Below, one piece after another: positions 41,888-52,744 of a DNA stretch of 64,000 bases. This DNA comes from Micromonospora sp. U21 (GTDB lineage Bacteria; Actinomycetota; Actinomycetes; Mycobacteriales; Micromonosporaceae), in the NCBI RefSeq assembly GCF_018070045.1, contig NZ_JAGPYK010000010.1, positions 1 through 64,000 of the forward strand, written 5' to 3'. The notes beneath the pieces are model-generated. The model was not told the origin of the DNA. It saw only the letters and a list, made by a program, of their open reading frames with translations, and did not search any database. Position numbers and translations under genes: made by a program. Within the stretch, counting starts at the first letter, position 1. Every line of letters begins with the position of its first letter.

Positions 41888-44635
41888 GTGACGCTGGCGC
41901 TCTACCGCAAGTACCGGCCGCGTACCTTCGCTGAGGTCATCGGTCAGGAGCACGTGACCGAGCCGCTGTCGCGGGCGCTGCGCAGCGGGCGGCTCAACCA
42001 CGCCTACCTCTTCTCCGGCCCGCGCGGCTGCGGCAAGACCACCAGCGCCCGGATCCTGGCCCGCTCGCTCAACTGTGAGCAGGGCCCCACCCCCGAGCCG
42101 TGCGGCAAATGTGACTCCTGCCGCTCGCTGTCGACCGACGGTGCCGGCTCCATCGATGTGATCGAGATCGACGCGGCCAGCCACGGTGGTGTCGACGACG
42201 CCCGCGAGCTGCGCGAGCGTGCCTTTTTCGCGCCGGCCAACAGCCGCTTCAAGATCTACATCATCGACGAGGCGCACATGGTCTCGACCCAGGGCTTCAA
42301 CGCCCTGCTCAAGCTGGTCGAGGAGCCTCCGGAGTACGTCAAGTTCATCTTCGCCACCACCGAGCCGGAGAAGGTCCTCGGCACCATCCGGTCGCGGACC
42401 CACCACTACCCGTTCCGGCTGTTTCCGCCGAAGGTGGTCCGCCCCTATCTGGAGCAGCTCTGCGAGGCGGAGGGGGTCACCGTCGAGCCGGCGGTCTTTC
42501 CGCTTGTGGTGCGCGCCGGTGGCGGCAGCATGCGGGACAGCCTCTCCGTGCTCGACCAGCTCATCGCCGGCGCAGGTCCGGAGGGGGTCAGCTACGCCCG
42601 GGCCGTCGCGCTGCTCGGGGTCACCGACTCCGCGCTGATCGACGAGATGTGCGACGCGGTGGCCGCCGGTGACGGCGCGGCCGCGTACGCCACCGTCGAC
42701 CGGGTCGCCGAGGCCGGCCACGACCTGCGCCGGTTCGCCTCGGACCTGCTGGAGCGGCTACGCGACCTCATCGTGATCCAGCAGGTGCCGGACGCCGCCG
42801 CGAAGGGCCTCATCGACGGCCCGGCGGACCAGATCGAGCGGATGGCCGCCCAGGCCGCGCAACTCGGTCCGGGCACCCTCTCCCGCTGTGCCGACATCGT
42901 GCACGACGGCCTGGTGGAGATGCGCGGCACCACCGCGCCCCGCCTGCTGCTGGAGCTGATCTGCGCCCGGATGCTGCTGCCCGGCGCGGACGACTCCACC
43001 GGTGGCCTGCTCCAGCGTCTGGAGCGGATGGAACGCCGGCTCACCCTGAGCGGCGCCGACGCGCCGTCGGCCACCGCCGGCTCGGCGCCAGCCACCCACC
43101 CGGGGGTACGCCCACAGCCGGCCCCTCCGGTCCCGGCTGCCGCCGCCCCGGCACCCGCCGCCGCCCCGACCTCCGCGCCCCCGTGGGCTGTCGACCCGGC
43201 GGCATCCCCGAACACTCCGTCCTCGGCCGCTCCGGCCCCGAGCACTTCCGCCTCGGCCGCTGGCACGCCCATCCCGGCGTCTCCCGGTGCGTCGGCGACC
43301 GCCGCCGGGCCGGCAACCGCCGACCGGTCCGCACCCGTCTCGCCGGCCGGGCCCGGCTCGCCCGGTGGGTCGCCGGCCCCCCGCCGTGCGGTGCCACCGT
43401 CGGCGGTGCTGCCCGACCCGGCGACGCCGGAGCCGCCCCGACCCGGTGCGCCGGCCGCTGCGCTGGACGCGGTCGCGGTCCGCCGGGTCTGGCCGGACGT
43501 GGTCGGCAAGGTCAACCGGACCAACAAGCGGATCGCGGCCCTGATGCGCGACGCGGTGGTGCGCGACCTCGACGGCGACACGCTGGTGCTGACGGTCAAG
43601 TCCACCGTGCTGGCCAAGATGATGGCCGACCACGCGGCGGTGCTCACCGACGCGCTCTACGAGGAGCTGGGCGGGCGCTGGCAGATCCGCTGCGACGTTG
43701 CCGGCGAGCGGGGCGGCGCGTCGCTGTCCGGCCCGCCGCGCTCGCAGGCCGCCGCGCCGGCCCGACCAGCTTCGTCGCCCACGCAGGCGGACGCCTCACC
43801 CACGCCGACGAACGCGATCGCCGGCGGCGGCGGCCCCACCGGCGGTCCGGAGGCCCGCGCCGGCCTGCCCGGCGGCCCGGCTGGTGCGCCGGGCGGACCC
43901 GGTGTCTCCTCCGGCGCGGGTGCCGGCGGGAGCACGTCCAGCGGTCGCGGTACGAGTCGGCAGCCCGGCGGGCAGCCGTCCGGGTCGACCCCGCCGGCCG
44001 AAGCCGAGGACGACTGGCCGGAGGCGGCCCGCCCCGGTGGCAGCGCCCCCGCCGCCGAGGCGACGGATGACGAGGACTGGCCGGAGGCTGCCCGGCCGGG
44101 CGGCGTCACCGCCGTGGCCGACGCCGCGCCGGCCGGCTCCGGCTCGGCACCCGCCCCGGCCGGCGCGAACGGTACCGACCAGGGCCGCACGGGTGGAAGC
44201 GGCACCGGCGCGAATGGCGACGGCCCGGCCACGGCGACCGGCGGCGGCAAGCCGAACGCGCGGGCCAATCCGACTCCGGCGGCCCGCCAGCCGGCCACCG
44301 GCGGTGCGCCGGTGAGCAGCGCCATCGCCGCCGCCCGCGCGGCGGCGGCGGGGCGCGGTCCGCGTACCGGAGCGGCGGCCCGGCCCACCGCGGACGCCGA
44401 ATGGGCCGGCGAACCGCCCTACGACCCGGATTTCGACGGTCCGTTGCGCGGCGCCAAGCCAGGTGGTGCGGCACCGGCGGCCACACCGACCTACGAGGGG
44501 TTTGACCCGGGCGACGAGCCGCTGGACGAGGTCATCGACGAGAAGACCGCCCGGGAGTCCAGCGAGGAGCAGGCGGTACGGCTGCTCCGCGAGACGTTCG
44601 GGGCCGAGAAGATCGACGAGGTCGACGCCCGCTAG
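41888..44635 (+). CDS. dnaX: DNA polymerase III gamma/tau subunit
   Basis: 915 residues. The AAA+ clamp-loader core is in the first 370: YRKYRPRTFAEVIGQ, Walker A GPRGCGKTTSA, a zinc site in CEQGPTPEPCGKCDSC, Walker B YIIDEAHMVS, and sensor FATTEPEKV. Domain IV-like sequence AVRRVWPDVVGKVNRTNKRI is at about 535-640. Ala/Pro/Gly-rich linkers separate these parts; the second contains a repeated DWPEAARPGG unit. It is far longer than the 578-residue mycobacterial form because of the linkers. The start GTG has GAGGAGG upstream. It begins a dnaX-ebfC-recR set. Confidence 0.95.
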   Translation: MTLALYRKYRPRTFAEVIGQEHVTEPLSRALRSGRLNHAYLFSGPRGCGKTTSARILARSLNCEQGPTPEPCGKCDSCRSLSTDGAGSIDVIEIDAASHGGVDDARELRERAFFAPANSRFKIYIIDEAHMVSTQGFNALLKLVEEPPEYVKFIFATTEPEKVLGTIRSRTHHYPFRLFPPKVVRPYLEQLCEAEGVTVEPAVFPLVVRAGGGSMRDSLSVLDQLIAGAGPEGVSYARAVALLGVTDSALIDEMCDAVAAGDGAAAYATVDRVAEAGHDLRRFASDLLERLRDLIVIQQVPDAAAKGLIDGPADQIERMAAQAAQLGPGTLSRCADIVHDGLVEMRGTTAPRLLLELICARMLLPGADDSTGGLLQRLERMERRLTLSGADAPSATAGSAPATHPGVRPQPAPPVPAAAAPAPAAAPTSAPPWAVDPAASPNTPSSAAPAPSTSASAAGTPIPASPGASATAAGPATADRSAPVSPAGPGSPGGSPAPRRAVPPSAVLPDPATPEPPRPGAPAAALDAVAVRRVWPDVVGKVNRTNKRIAALMRDAVVRDLDGDTLVLTVKSTVLAKMMADHAAVLTDALYEELGGRWQIRCDVAGERGGASLSGPPRSQAAAPARPASSPTQADASPTPTNAIAGGGGPTGGPEARAGLPGGPAGAPGGPGVSSGAGAGGSTSSGRGTSRQPGGQPSGSTPPAEAEDDWPEAARPGGSAPAAEATDDEDWPEAARPGGVTAVADAAPAGSGSAPAPAGANGTDQGRTGGSGTGANGDGPATATGGGKPNARANPTPAARQPATGGAPVSSAIAAARAAAAGRGPRTGAAARPTADAEWAGEPPYDPDFDGPLRGAKPGGAAPAATPTYEGFDPGDEPLDEVIDEKTARESSEEQAVRLLRETFGAEKIDEVDAR

Positions 44636-44977
44636 CGGCGGGGGGTGCCCCGGCGAGCAGGACACCGAGGCAGCAGGCCCAGAGCGGGAAGGGCAGGACG
44701 GCGACCCGTTCCATGCCGCCCACCCCGATGCCGAAACCCTGCTGGGCGAAGAACAGCACCGACCCGGCCGGTGCGGTTGAGGTTCATGCCCACGAGCAGA
44801 CCAGGTAGGCGATCTTCGCCGCACTACCCTCAGATGGTCGGTTCGGGGTGGTGGTAGCCGTACCCGGTCGTCGTCCTTCCGCCCCCGGCGTGGGCGGACG
44901 CACCGGGCGGGGCGGGGTCGGTCCCAGCGGATAGGCTGGGCGGCGGCCGAGCAGACGAGTGCGAGAAGGAGCCATCC
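44636..44977. other. 342-nt gap with a possible membrane-protein remnant
   Basis: No complete gene. On the minus strand at about 44645-44759 a short open stretch reads VLFFAQQGFGIGVGGMERV and then LPFPLWACCLGVLLAGA. It looks like the last helix of a small membrane protein, with no start or upstream part. The rest is the promoter side of ebfC, with AAGGAG before its GTG. Confidence 0.4.
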
Positions 44978-45310
44978 GTGCGCCCAGGTGGACAGCCGAA
45001 CATGCAGCAGATGCTGAAGCAGGCGCAGAAGATGCAGCAGCAGATCGCCGCCGCCCAGGCCGAGCTGGCCGAGGCCGAGCTGACCGGCACCGCCGGCGGT
45101 GGGTTGGTCACCGCGACCGTCTCCGGCTCCGGGGAGCTCAAGGCCATCAAGATCGACCCGAAGGCCGTCGACCCGGACGACGTGGAGACGCTGGAGGACC
45201 TGGTCGTCGCGGCCGTGCACAACGCCGCCGAGGCCGCGCGTGAGCTGACCGAGCGCAAGATGGGCCCGGTCACCGGTGGCATGGGCGGCCTCGGCCTGCC
45301 CGGTTTCTGA
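44978..45310 (+). CDS. ebfC: YbaB/EbfC family nucleoid-associated protein
   Basis: 110 residues. The helix [21 protein letters not shown], then [20 protein letters not shown] and a Gly/Met-rich tail are typical. It is a dimeric DNA-binding protein. It lies between dnaX and recR, the order seen in most bacteria. A Met at 45002 is an alternative start, but AAGGAG favours the GTG at 44978. Confidence 0.93.
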   Translation: MRPGGQPNMQQMLKQAQKMQQQIAAAQAELAEAELTGTAGGGLVTATVSGSGELKAIKIDPKAVDPDDVETLEDLVVAAVHNAAEAARELTERKMGPVTGGMGGLGLPGF

Positions 45311-45318
45311 GCCGAGAG

Positions 45319-45912
45319 ATGTACGAAGGTGCCATCCAGGATCTGATCGACGAGCTGGGTCGACTGCCGGGCGTGGGCCCGAAGAGCGCCCAGCGGATCG
45401 CGTTCCACGTCCTGTCGGCGGATCCGGCCGACGTCAACCGGCTGGCCGGCGCGCTGCGCAAGGTCAAGGAGCTGGTTCGGTTCTGCACGACCTGCTACAA
45501 CGTGGCCGAGTCGGAGCAGTGCCGGATCTGCCGCGACCCACGCCGCACGGACGAGGTGCTGTGTGTGGTGGAGGAGCCCAAGGACGTGGTGGCCATCGAG
45601 CGGACCGGTGAGTTCCGCGGCCGCTACCACGTGCTCGGCGGCGCGATCAATCCGCTGGAGGGGATCGGTCCCGACAATTTGCGCATCCGGGAGCTGATGA
45701 CCCGCCTGAGTGGCGGCGCGGTGCGCGAGCTGATCCTGGCTACCGACCCGAACACCGAGGGCGAGGCGACCGCCACCTACCTGGCGCTGATGGTGAAGCC
45801 GATGGGGATCGCGGTGACCCGGCTGGCGAGCGGGCTGCCGGTCGGTGGTGACCTGGAGTACGCCGACGAGATCACCCTCGGCCGGGCGTTCGAGGGGCGC
45901 CGGGCGGTCTGA
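45319..45912 (+). CDS. recR: recombination mediator protein RecR
   Basis: 197 residues, full length. It has helix-hairpin-helix [18 protein letters not shown], a zinc site of four Cys ([16 protein letters not shown]), a Toprim domain starting [12 protein letters not shown], and a C-terminal Walker-like end. RecR acts with RecF/RecO to load RecA at gaps. It starts 8 nt after ebfC. Confidence 0.95.
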   Translation: MYEGAIQDLIDELGRLPGVGPKSAQRIAFHVLSADPADVNRLAGALRKVKELVRFCTTCYNVAESEQCRICRDPRRTDEVLCVVEEPKDVVAIERTGEFRGRYHVLGGAINPLEGIGPDNLRIRELMTRLSGGAVRELILATDPNTEGEATATYLALMVKPMGIAVTRLASGLPVGGDLEYADEITLGRAFEGRRAV

Positions 45913-45935
45913 GCCCGTCCACGTACGGCCGGTGG

Positions 45936-45957
45936 TCGGCACCCTGTCCGGGTGCCG
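45936..45957 (+). terminator. terminator after recR
   Basis: CGGCACCC and GGGTGCCG flank TGTCC, 25 nt past the recR stop. The remainder of the 313-nt gap (to 46225) is AT-richer than its surroundings and shows no gene; it should hold the promoter of the peptide ABC operon. Confidence 0.6.
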
Positions 45958-46160
45958 GCCATCGCTTGTCACTGCCCGGAAATGATCTGACACCTGCTTC
46001 CTCCTGCGGCCCGTTCGACGTAACAGTTTGGCATCGCGGGTGCGGATTGCACGGTTTCAAGCCCTGTTGACCTTCGAATCGAATGTCAAGCGACGATTGA
46101 GGCACGATCCGATACCAACCGTCCACCCAACGGTTTCCGGCTGGACGCAACGGGAGCTAT

Positions 46161-46180
46161 GGTCACCGCCATCGGTGACC
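46161..46180. promoter_or_regulatory. GGTCACCG inverted repeat upstream of the peptide ABC operon
   Basis: GGTCACCG-CCAT-CGGTGACC is a perfect 8-bp inverted repeat 46 nt before the binding-protein start, and GTCACC recurs at 46184. It is placed where an operator or a 5' leader hairpin would be. Confidence 0.45.
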
Positions 46181-46225
46181 CCTGTCACCACGTTGTCCGT
46201 ACCCCCAAGGACGAGGTGAAGCACG

Positions 46226-47887
46226 ATGCGTGCACCCAGGCCGAAGGTCGCGATCGCGGCCGTCGCGGTCGCGGCCCTCGCGGTAGCAGGCTGCGCCGAG
46301 AGCAACCGCGACGACAGCTCCAGCGGTAGCAAGAAGGACACCCTCGTCTTCGGCGTTGCCGGAGACCCGAAGGTGCTCGACCCGAGCTTCGCCAGCGACG
46401 GTGAGTCGCTGCGCGTGGCCCGTCAGGTCTTCGAGACCCTGGTTCGTCCGGAGGAGGGTGGCACCAAGGTCACCCCCGGCCTGGCCGAATCCTGGACCCC
46501 GGACGCCGCCGGCACCACCTGGACCTTCAAGCTCCGCTCGGGCGTGAAGTTCCACGATGGCACCGACTTCAACGCCGAGGCCGTCTGCGTCAACTTCAAC
46601 CGGTGGTACAACGCCAAGGGCCTCATGCAGAGCCCGGACGTGACCGCGTACTGGCAGGACGTCATGGGCGGCTTCGCCACCAACGAGAACGCGGACCTGC
46701 CGCCGAGCCTCTTCAAGTCCTGCGCCGCCAAGGACGCGACGACGGTCGACCTGTCGTTCACCCGGGTCTCCAGCAAGATCCCGGCCGCGCTGATGCTCCC
46801 CTCGTTCTCCATCCACAGCCCGAAGGCGCTGCAGGAGTTCGACGCCAGCAACGTGGGCGGCACCGCCGAGGACATCAAGTACCCGGCGTACGCGACGGAG
46901 CACCCGACCGGCACCGGCCCGTTCAAGTTCAAGACCTGGGACGTCGCCAACAAGACGCTGACCCTGGAGCGCAACGAGGACTACTCGGGCGCCAAGGCCA
47001 AGCTGAAGACCCTCATCTTCAAGACGATCTCGGACGAGAACGCTCGCAAGCAGGCGCTGCGCTCCGGCGACATCCAGGGCTACGACCTGGTCGGCCCGGC
47101 CGACGTCGAGCCGCTGAAGGGCGAGGGCTTCAACATGCTCACCCGCCCGGCGTTCAACGTGCTCTACCTGGCGATGAACCAGAAGGGCAACCCGAAGCTC
47201 GCCGACATCCGTGTCCGGCAGGCGATCGCGTACGCGCTGAACCGTCAGCAGCTGGTCGACTCGAAGCTGCCCCCGGGCGCCAAGGTGGCGGACAACTTCA
47301 TGCCCGACACCGTCGAGGGCTGGAACGGTGACGTCACCAAGTACACCTACGACCCGGCCAAGGCGAAGTCGCTGCTGGCCGCGGCCGGCGCGTCGAACCT
47401 GACGCTGAAGTTCCACTACCCGACCGAGGTCACCCGGCCCTACATGCCGAACCCGAAGGACATCTTCGAGCTGCTCTCGGCGGACCTGAAGGCGGTCGGC
47501 ATCACGGTCGAGGCGATCCCGCTCAAGTGGAGCCCGGACTACCTCAACGCCACCACGTCCGGCAGCAAGCACGACATCCACTTCCTCGGCTGGACCGGTG
47601 ACTACGGCGACGCCTACAACTTCATCGGCACCTTCTTCGACCGGCCGAAGGACGAGTGGGGCTTCAACAACAAGGCCCTGTTCGACCAGTTCAAGGACGC
47701 GGACACCACCGCCGACGTGGCGGCCCGTACCGAGAAGTACAAGGCCCTGAACAAGTCCGTGATGGACTTCCTGCCCGGTGTGCCGATCTCGCACTCCCCG
47801 CCGGCCATCGTGTTCGGCAAGGACGTGACCGGCGTCAAGGCGAGCCCGCTCACCGACGAGCGGTACGCCAGCGCCGAGTTCAAGTAA
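46226..47887 (+). CDS. ABC transporter peptide-binding lipoprotein (SBP family 5)
   Basis: 553 residues. Signal peptide with lipobox AVAGC (Cys about 22). The family-5 pattern is present: SWTPDAAGTTWTFKLRSGVKF, YPTGTGPFKF-type segment, VRQAIAYALNRQQLV. It delivers peptides or similar solutes to the membrane permease. A hairpin after the stop may keep its mRNA more abundant than the rest of the operon. AAGGACGAGG precedes the ATG. Confidence 0.9.
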   Translation: MRAPRPKVAIAAVAVAALAVAGCAESNRDDSSSGSKKDTLVFGVAGDPKVLDPSFASDGESLRVARQVFETLVRPEEGGTKVTPGLAESWTPDAAGTTWTFKLRSGVKFHDGTDFNAEAVCVNFNRWYNAKGLMQSPDVTAYWQDVMGGFATNENADLPPSLFKSCAAKDATTVDLSFTRVSSKIPAALMLPSFSIHSPKALQEFDASNVGGTAEDIKYPAYATEHPTGTGPFKFKTWDVANKTLTLERNEDYSGAKAKLKTLIFKTISDENARKQALRSGDIQGYDLVGPADVEPLKGEGFNMLTRPAFNVLYLAMNQKGNPKLADIRVRQAIAYALNRQQLVDSKLPPGAKVADNFMPDTVEGWNGDVTKYTYDPAKAKSLLAAAGASNLTLKFHYPTEVTRPYMPNPKDIFELLSADLKAVGITVEAIPLKWSPDYLNATTSGSKHDIHFLGWTGDYGDAYNFIGTFFDRPKDEWGFNNKALFDQFKDADTTADVAARTEKYKALNKSVMDFLPGVPISHSPPAIVFGKDVTGVKASPLTDERYASAEFK

Positions 47888-47909
47888 GTCCTGATCTGAC
47901 GCAAGGAAC

Positions 47910-47942
47910 GCGGGCGGGCGCTGTCGCACAGCGCCCGCCCGC
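47910..47942 (+). terminator. intra-operon hairpin after the binding-protein gene
   Basis: GCGGGCGGGCGCTGT and ACAGCGCCCGCCCGC form a perfect 15-bp stem with a 3-nt loop. It can stop part of the transcripts or block 3' decay, so that binding protein outnumbers permease. Confidence 0.8.
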
Positions 47943-47969
47943 AACCCTCCGCACCCCTTCGAGGCCGCC

Positions 47970-48974
47970 GTGTTCCGGTTCATCGTCAGACGCCTGCTTC
48001 AGCTGATACCCACGCTGTTCGGGCTCTCCCTCCTGCTCTTCATCTGGCTCCGCCGGCTTCCCGGCGGCCCCGAGACCGCCATCCTCGGTGAGCGCGGCAC
48101 GCCCGAGATGCGTGCCGCCATCCGTCGCAACATGGGCCTCGACGAGCCCATCCTGGTGCAGTACGGACGGTTCGTCCGGCGGATGATCAAGCTCGACCTG
48201 GGCACCTCGACCTCCACCAAGCGGGCGGTCACCACGGAGTTCATCGAGCGCTTCCCCGGCACCGTCGAGCTGACCATCACCGCGATGGTGATCGCGATCG
48301 GTATCGGCATCCCGCTGGGCTATCTGGCAGCCCGCCGTCGGGGCCGGTTCCTGGACCACGCCTCCGTGGGCGGCTCGCTGATCGGAATCTGCATCCCGGT
48401 CTTCTTCCTGGGCTACGTGCTCAAGGCGATCTTCTCGGAGAACCTGCACTGGTTCCCGTCCAGCGGCCGGCAGGATCCGACGCTCGGGGCGACCCGTGTC
48501 ACCAACTTCTTCGTCCTCGACGGACTGATGACCCGCGAGTGGGACGCCGCGGCCGATGCCCTCTGGCATCTGGTGCTGCCCGCCATCGCGCTGGCCAGCA
48601 TCCCGCTGGCGATCATCGTCCGGATCACCCGGGCGAGCGTGCTGGAGGTGCTGAACGAGGACTTCGTCCGGACCGCCGAGGCCAAGGGCCTGACCGAGCA
48701 GACGGTCCGTAGCCGGCACGTGCTGCGCAACGCGATGCTGCCGGTTGCCACCTCGATCGGTCTGCTCGCCGGCGGCCTGCTCTCCGGCGCCGTGCTGACC
48801 GAGACCGTCTTCGCCTTCAGTGGCATCGGAGCGTTCGTCGCCGAGGCCATCGGCCAGCGCGACTATCCGGTGCTGATGGGCTTCATTCTGATCATCGCGG
48901 TGGTGTACGTGCTGGTGAACCTCCTGGTCGACCTCTCCTACAGCTTCATCGACCCGAGGGTGAGGGTGCGATGA
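47970..48974 (+). CDS. dppB: peptide ABC transporter permease (DppB type)
   Basis: 334 residues with six helices. It begins FRFIVRRLLQLIPTLFGLSLLLF, the DppB/OppB opening. The EAA loop contains ARTAEAKGLTEQ-type sequence (FVRTAEAKGLTEQTVRSRHVL), which contacts the ATPase. The start is a GTG without a strong ribosome site. It overlaps the next gene by 4 nt. Confidence 0.9.
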   Translation: MFRFIVRRLLQLIPTLFGLSLLLFIWLRRLPGGPETAILGERGTPEMRAAIRRNMGLDEPILVQYGRFVRRMIKLDLGTSTSTKRAVTTEFIERFPGTVELTITAMVIAIGIGIPLGYLAARRRGRFLDHASVGGSLIGICIPVFFLGYVLKAIFSENLHWFPSSGRQDPTLGATRVTNFFVLDGLMTREWDAAADALWHLVLPAIALASIPLAIIVRITRASVLEVLNEDFVRTAEAKGLTEQTVRSRHVLRNAMLPVATSIGLLAGGLLSGAVLTETVFAFSGIGAFVAEAIGQRDYPVLMGFILIIAVVYVLVNLLVDLSYSFIDPRVRVR

Positions 48975-49933
48975 CCCTCAGTCCGGGCAAGAAGCGCGAG
49001 AAGATCGACCGGCTCTCGGAACTGGCCGCCCGTGACGACGAGCGGGGGGTCAGCCTCTGGCAGGAGGCGTTCCGCCGGCTGCGCGGCAACCCGGCGGCGA
49101 TCGTCGGCGCGATCATCCTGGCGATCTTCGTGCTGGTCGCGGTGGTCGGGCCGTTCCTTGTGCCGTACGCGCCGACCGACACGATCGGCATCCGCGAAGG
49201 GCTGATCAAGCCGGGCGTCATCCCCGGCCCCACCGGCGATCACTGGTTCGGCTACGACCACCAGGGCCGCGACGAGTTCAGCCGGATGATCGTGGGTGCC
49301 CGGCAGACCCTGCTGGTCGGCGTGGTCTCCACCCTGATCGGTCTGGCGGTCGGCGCGCTGATCGGTGGCGTCTCCGGCGCCGCGGTCGGCCTCGGTGGCA
49401 AGTGGGGACGGTGGATCGACACCACCCTGATGCGGTTCGTCGACATGCTGCTGGCGATGCCGAGCCTGCTGCTGGCGGTGAGCATCGCCGCCCTGCTCGG
49501 GGCCAGCCTGACCACGGTGATGATCGCGGTCGGCGTGGTCTCGGTGCCGGTCTTCGCCCGGCTGCTGCGCGGCTCGATGATCTCCCAGGCCAACAGCGAC
49601 TACGTGCTGGCGGCCACCTCGCTCGGCGTGAAGAAGTCGAAGATCGCCCTGACCCACGTGGTGCCGAACTCGCTCGCCCCGGTGATCGTGCAGGCCACCC
49701 TGACGCTGGCCACCGCGATCATCGAGGCCGCGGCACTCTCCTTCCTGGGCCTGGGCAACCCCGACACCGCGGTACCGGAGTGGGGCGTGATGCTCGCCGA
49801 CGCGCAGCAGTACCTCGGCATCCGGCCGTCGCTGGCGATCTACCCGGCGATCGGGATCATCATCACCGCGCTCGGTTTCACCCTGCTCGGTGAGGCGATG
49901 CGCGAGGCCCTCGACCCGAAGCTCCGGAAGTAG
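48971..49933 (+). CDS. dppC: peptide ABC transporter permease (DppC type)
   Basis: 320 residues with six helices and the N-terminal OppC part (SLWQEAFRRLRGNPAAIVGAI). GPTGDHWFGYDHQGRDEFSR is a family hallmark; the EAA loop is YVLAATSLGVKKSKIALTHV. ATG overlaps the previous TGA. The 66 nt that follow have no gene. Confidence 0.9.
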   Translation: MTLSPGKKREKIDRLSELAARDDERGVSLWQEAFRRLRGNPAAIVGAIILAIFVLVAVVGPFLVPYAPTDTIGIREGLIKPGVIPGPTGDHWFGYDHQGRDEFSRMIVGARQTLLVGVVSTLIGLAVGALIGGVSGAAVGLGGKWGRWIDTTLMRFVDMLLAMPSLLLAVSIAALLGASLTTVMIAVGVVSVPVFARLLRGSMISQANSDYVLAATSLGVKKSKIALTHVVPNSLAPVIVQATLTLATAIIEAAALSFLGLGNPDTAVPEWGVMLADAQQYLGIRPSLAIYPAIGIIITALGFTLLGEAMREALDPKLRK

Positions 49934-49999
49934 GCCCGACATGTGTGAAGCGCGAGGAGTGAGCTTGCGAGCCCCGGAGTCGCGAACGGAAGGCCGATA

Positions 50000-51009
50000 A
50001 TGTCACTGCTCGAAGTGGACGATCTCTCCGTCACGTTCGCGCGGCGCGGCCAGCGTCCCGTGCACGCGGTCGACGGCGTGTCCTTCTCGGTCGACGCCGG
50101 TGAGGTGGTCGGCCTGGTCGGCGAGTCCGGCTGCGGCAAGAGCGTCACGTCACTGGCGATCATGGGTCTGCTGCCGAAGCAGCCCGGTCTGCGGGTCGGC
50201 GGCAAGGCCGTCTTCGACGGCACCGACCTGCTCCAGCTCGACGACCGGTCGCGGCGGGACATCCGCGGCCGGGACATCGCCATGATCTTCCAGGACCCGC
50301 TCTCCTCGCTGAACCCGGTGATCCCGATCGGGTTGCAGGTGACCGAGGTCCTCACCCGGCACCGGGGGATGAAGGGCGACGCTGCCGCGAAGGAGGCGGC
50401 GGCGCTGCTGGACCGGGTCGGCATCCCCGACCCGAAGCGCCGGTTGAAGGAGTACCCGCACCAGCTCTCCGGCGGGATGCGGCAGCGGGCGCTGATCGCG
50501 ATGGCGGTGGCCTGCCAGCCCCGGCTGCTGATCGCCGACGAGCCGACGACCGCGCTGGACGTCACCATCCAGGCCCAGATCCTGGAACTGCTCAAGGAGC
50601 TGGTCCGGGACTCCGGCACCGCACTGCTGATGATCACGCACGATCTCGGTGTGGTGGCCGGCATGGTCGACACGGTCAACGTGCTCTACGGCGGTCGGGT
50701 GGTGGAGACGGCCCGCCGTCGTCCGCTGTTCCGCGAGCCGCGCCACCCGTACACCGTGGGTCTGCTCGGTTCGGTGCCACGCCTCGACGCCGGGCGGGGC
50801 GAGAAGCTCAACCCGATCCCCGGATCGGTCCGCGACCTGCTGCCCTGGCCGGACGGCTGTGCCTTCGCCCCGCGCTGCGCCCGCCGGATCGACGACTGCG
50901 TCGGTCAGCCGCCGGAGCTGGTGCACACCTACGACGGGCGTAGCTACCGGTGCGTCAACCCGGAGCCGGTGCCTGGCACGGTGCCCGCCCCACGCGAGGA
51001 GGAACCAGC

Positions 51010-51013
<4 letters not shown>
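50000..51013 (+). CDS. dppD: peptide ABC transporter ATPase (DppD type)
   Basis: 337 residues. Walker A is GESGCGKS (about 40-47), signature LSGGMRQR, Walker [13 protein letters not shown]. The C-terminal oligopeptide domain has Cys in [14 protein letters not shown], as in DppD/OppD proteins that carry a cluster-like Cys set. Its stop overlaps the start of the second ATPase by 4 nt (GTGA-type). Confidence 0.92.
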
Positions 51014-52113
<1,100 letters not shown>

Positions 52114-52137
52114 AGCCGCGCGGCCAGTGCCCTTGGC

Positions 52138-52185
52138 GAGCGTGATACCTCTGCGGCATCAACATGCCGGAGAGGTATCACGCTC
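52138..52185. terminator. hairpin ending the peptide ABC operon
   Basis: Two 22-nt arms, GAGCGTGATACCTCT-GCGGCAT and its inverse with one mismatch, flank a CAAC loop. The unusually AT-rich GATACCTCT core stands out in this GC-rich region. It lies between convergent genes and can act both ways. Confidence 0.85.
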
Positions 52186-52249
52186 GACGTGGTTTCAGCG
52201 CCGGAGGCGGTCGCGACGCCGAGCCGTGCCGGGGGGCGTTCGAAGTGGG

Positions 52250-52744
52250 TCAGCCCTCGGGGCGGTGCAGCAGGGCCACCGCGACGCCGTGCACGGCGTC
52301 CAGGCCCGCCGGGTCGGGCAGCGGCACCGAACCGCCGGTCACCGCGTACCACTCGTCCGCGTCCTTGTACTGCACCCCCAGCGTGACCTTGCCGTCGGCG
52401 TAGCTGGTGCGCAGCGTCAGCTCCCCGGTCACCACACCCACCTCGTCGGTCATCACCCCGCCCGGCCCCGGCACGATGTCCGCCGTGCGGGTGGCGCCGC
52501 TGGCCGCGTCGGCGTCCATGCCGGCACCCGGCGACGCGGTGTCGGCCGGGTTGGGACCGTCCGCGCTCATCCCCGCGCCGGGGACCGTACCGGCGGTGCC
52601 GGTGCTGCCGTCCACGGTCATGCCCGCGGTCGCCGGCCCGACCGGCGCGCTGCCGGTCGCCGCCGCCGCGTCGTCGCCGCCCGCGTCCGGCGTCTGCTCC
52701 GGGGCGGGGGTGGCCCCGGCGCCCGTTACGGCTTGTTCGCCCAT
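52250..52744 (-). CDS. acidic Ala/Gly-rich protein of unknown function
   Basis: 164 residues. The first 90 are low in complexity with repeated GAGM units (VPGAGMSADG, SPGAGMDADA). The last 75 form a compact domain (GELTLRTSYADGKVTLGVQYKDADEWYAV and LDAVHGVAVALLHRPEG). No signal peptide. It overlaps the HNH gene end by 19 nt. The C-terminal part may be a small beta domain; the family is not known to me. Confidence 0.65.
   Translation of the reverse strand: MGEQAVTGAGATPAPEQTPDAGGDDAAAATGSAPVGPATAGMTVDGSTGTAGTVPGAGMSADGPNPADTASPGAGMDADAASGATRTADIVPGPGGVMTDEVGVVTGELTLRTSYADGKVTLGVQYKDADEWYAVTGGSVPLPDPAGLDAVHGVAVALLHRPEG

Noticed and set aside
43183-44486. Overlapping Arg/Pro-rich frames inside dnaX
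   Set aside because: They arise from the Ala/Pro/Gly-rich linker of DnaX and have no domain or ribosome site.
49934-49999. Possible dispersed repeat or small RNA between the permease and ATPase genes (GCGCGAGGAGTGAGC...)
   Set aside because: Only one copy exists in the window and it forms no convincing hairpin. It may be a genus repeat, but that cannot be shown here.
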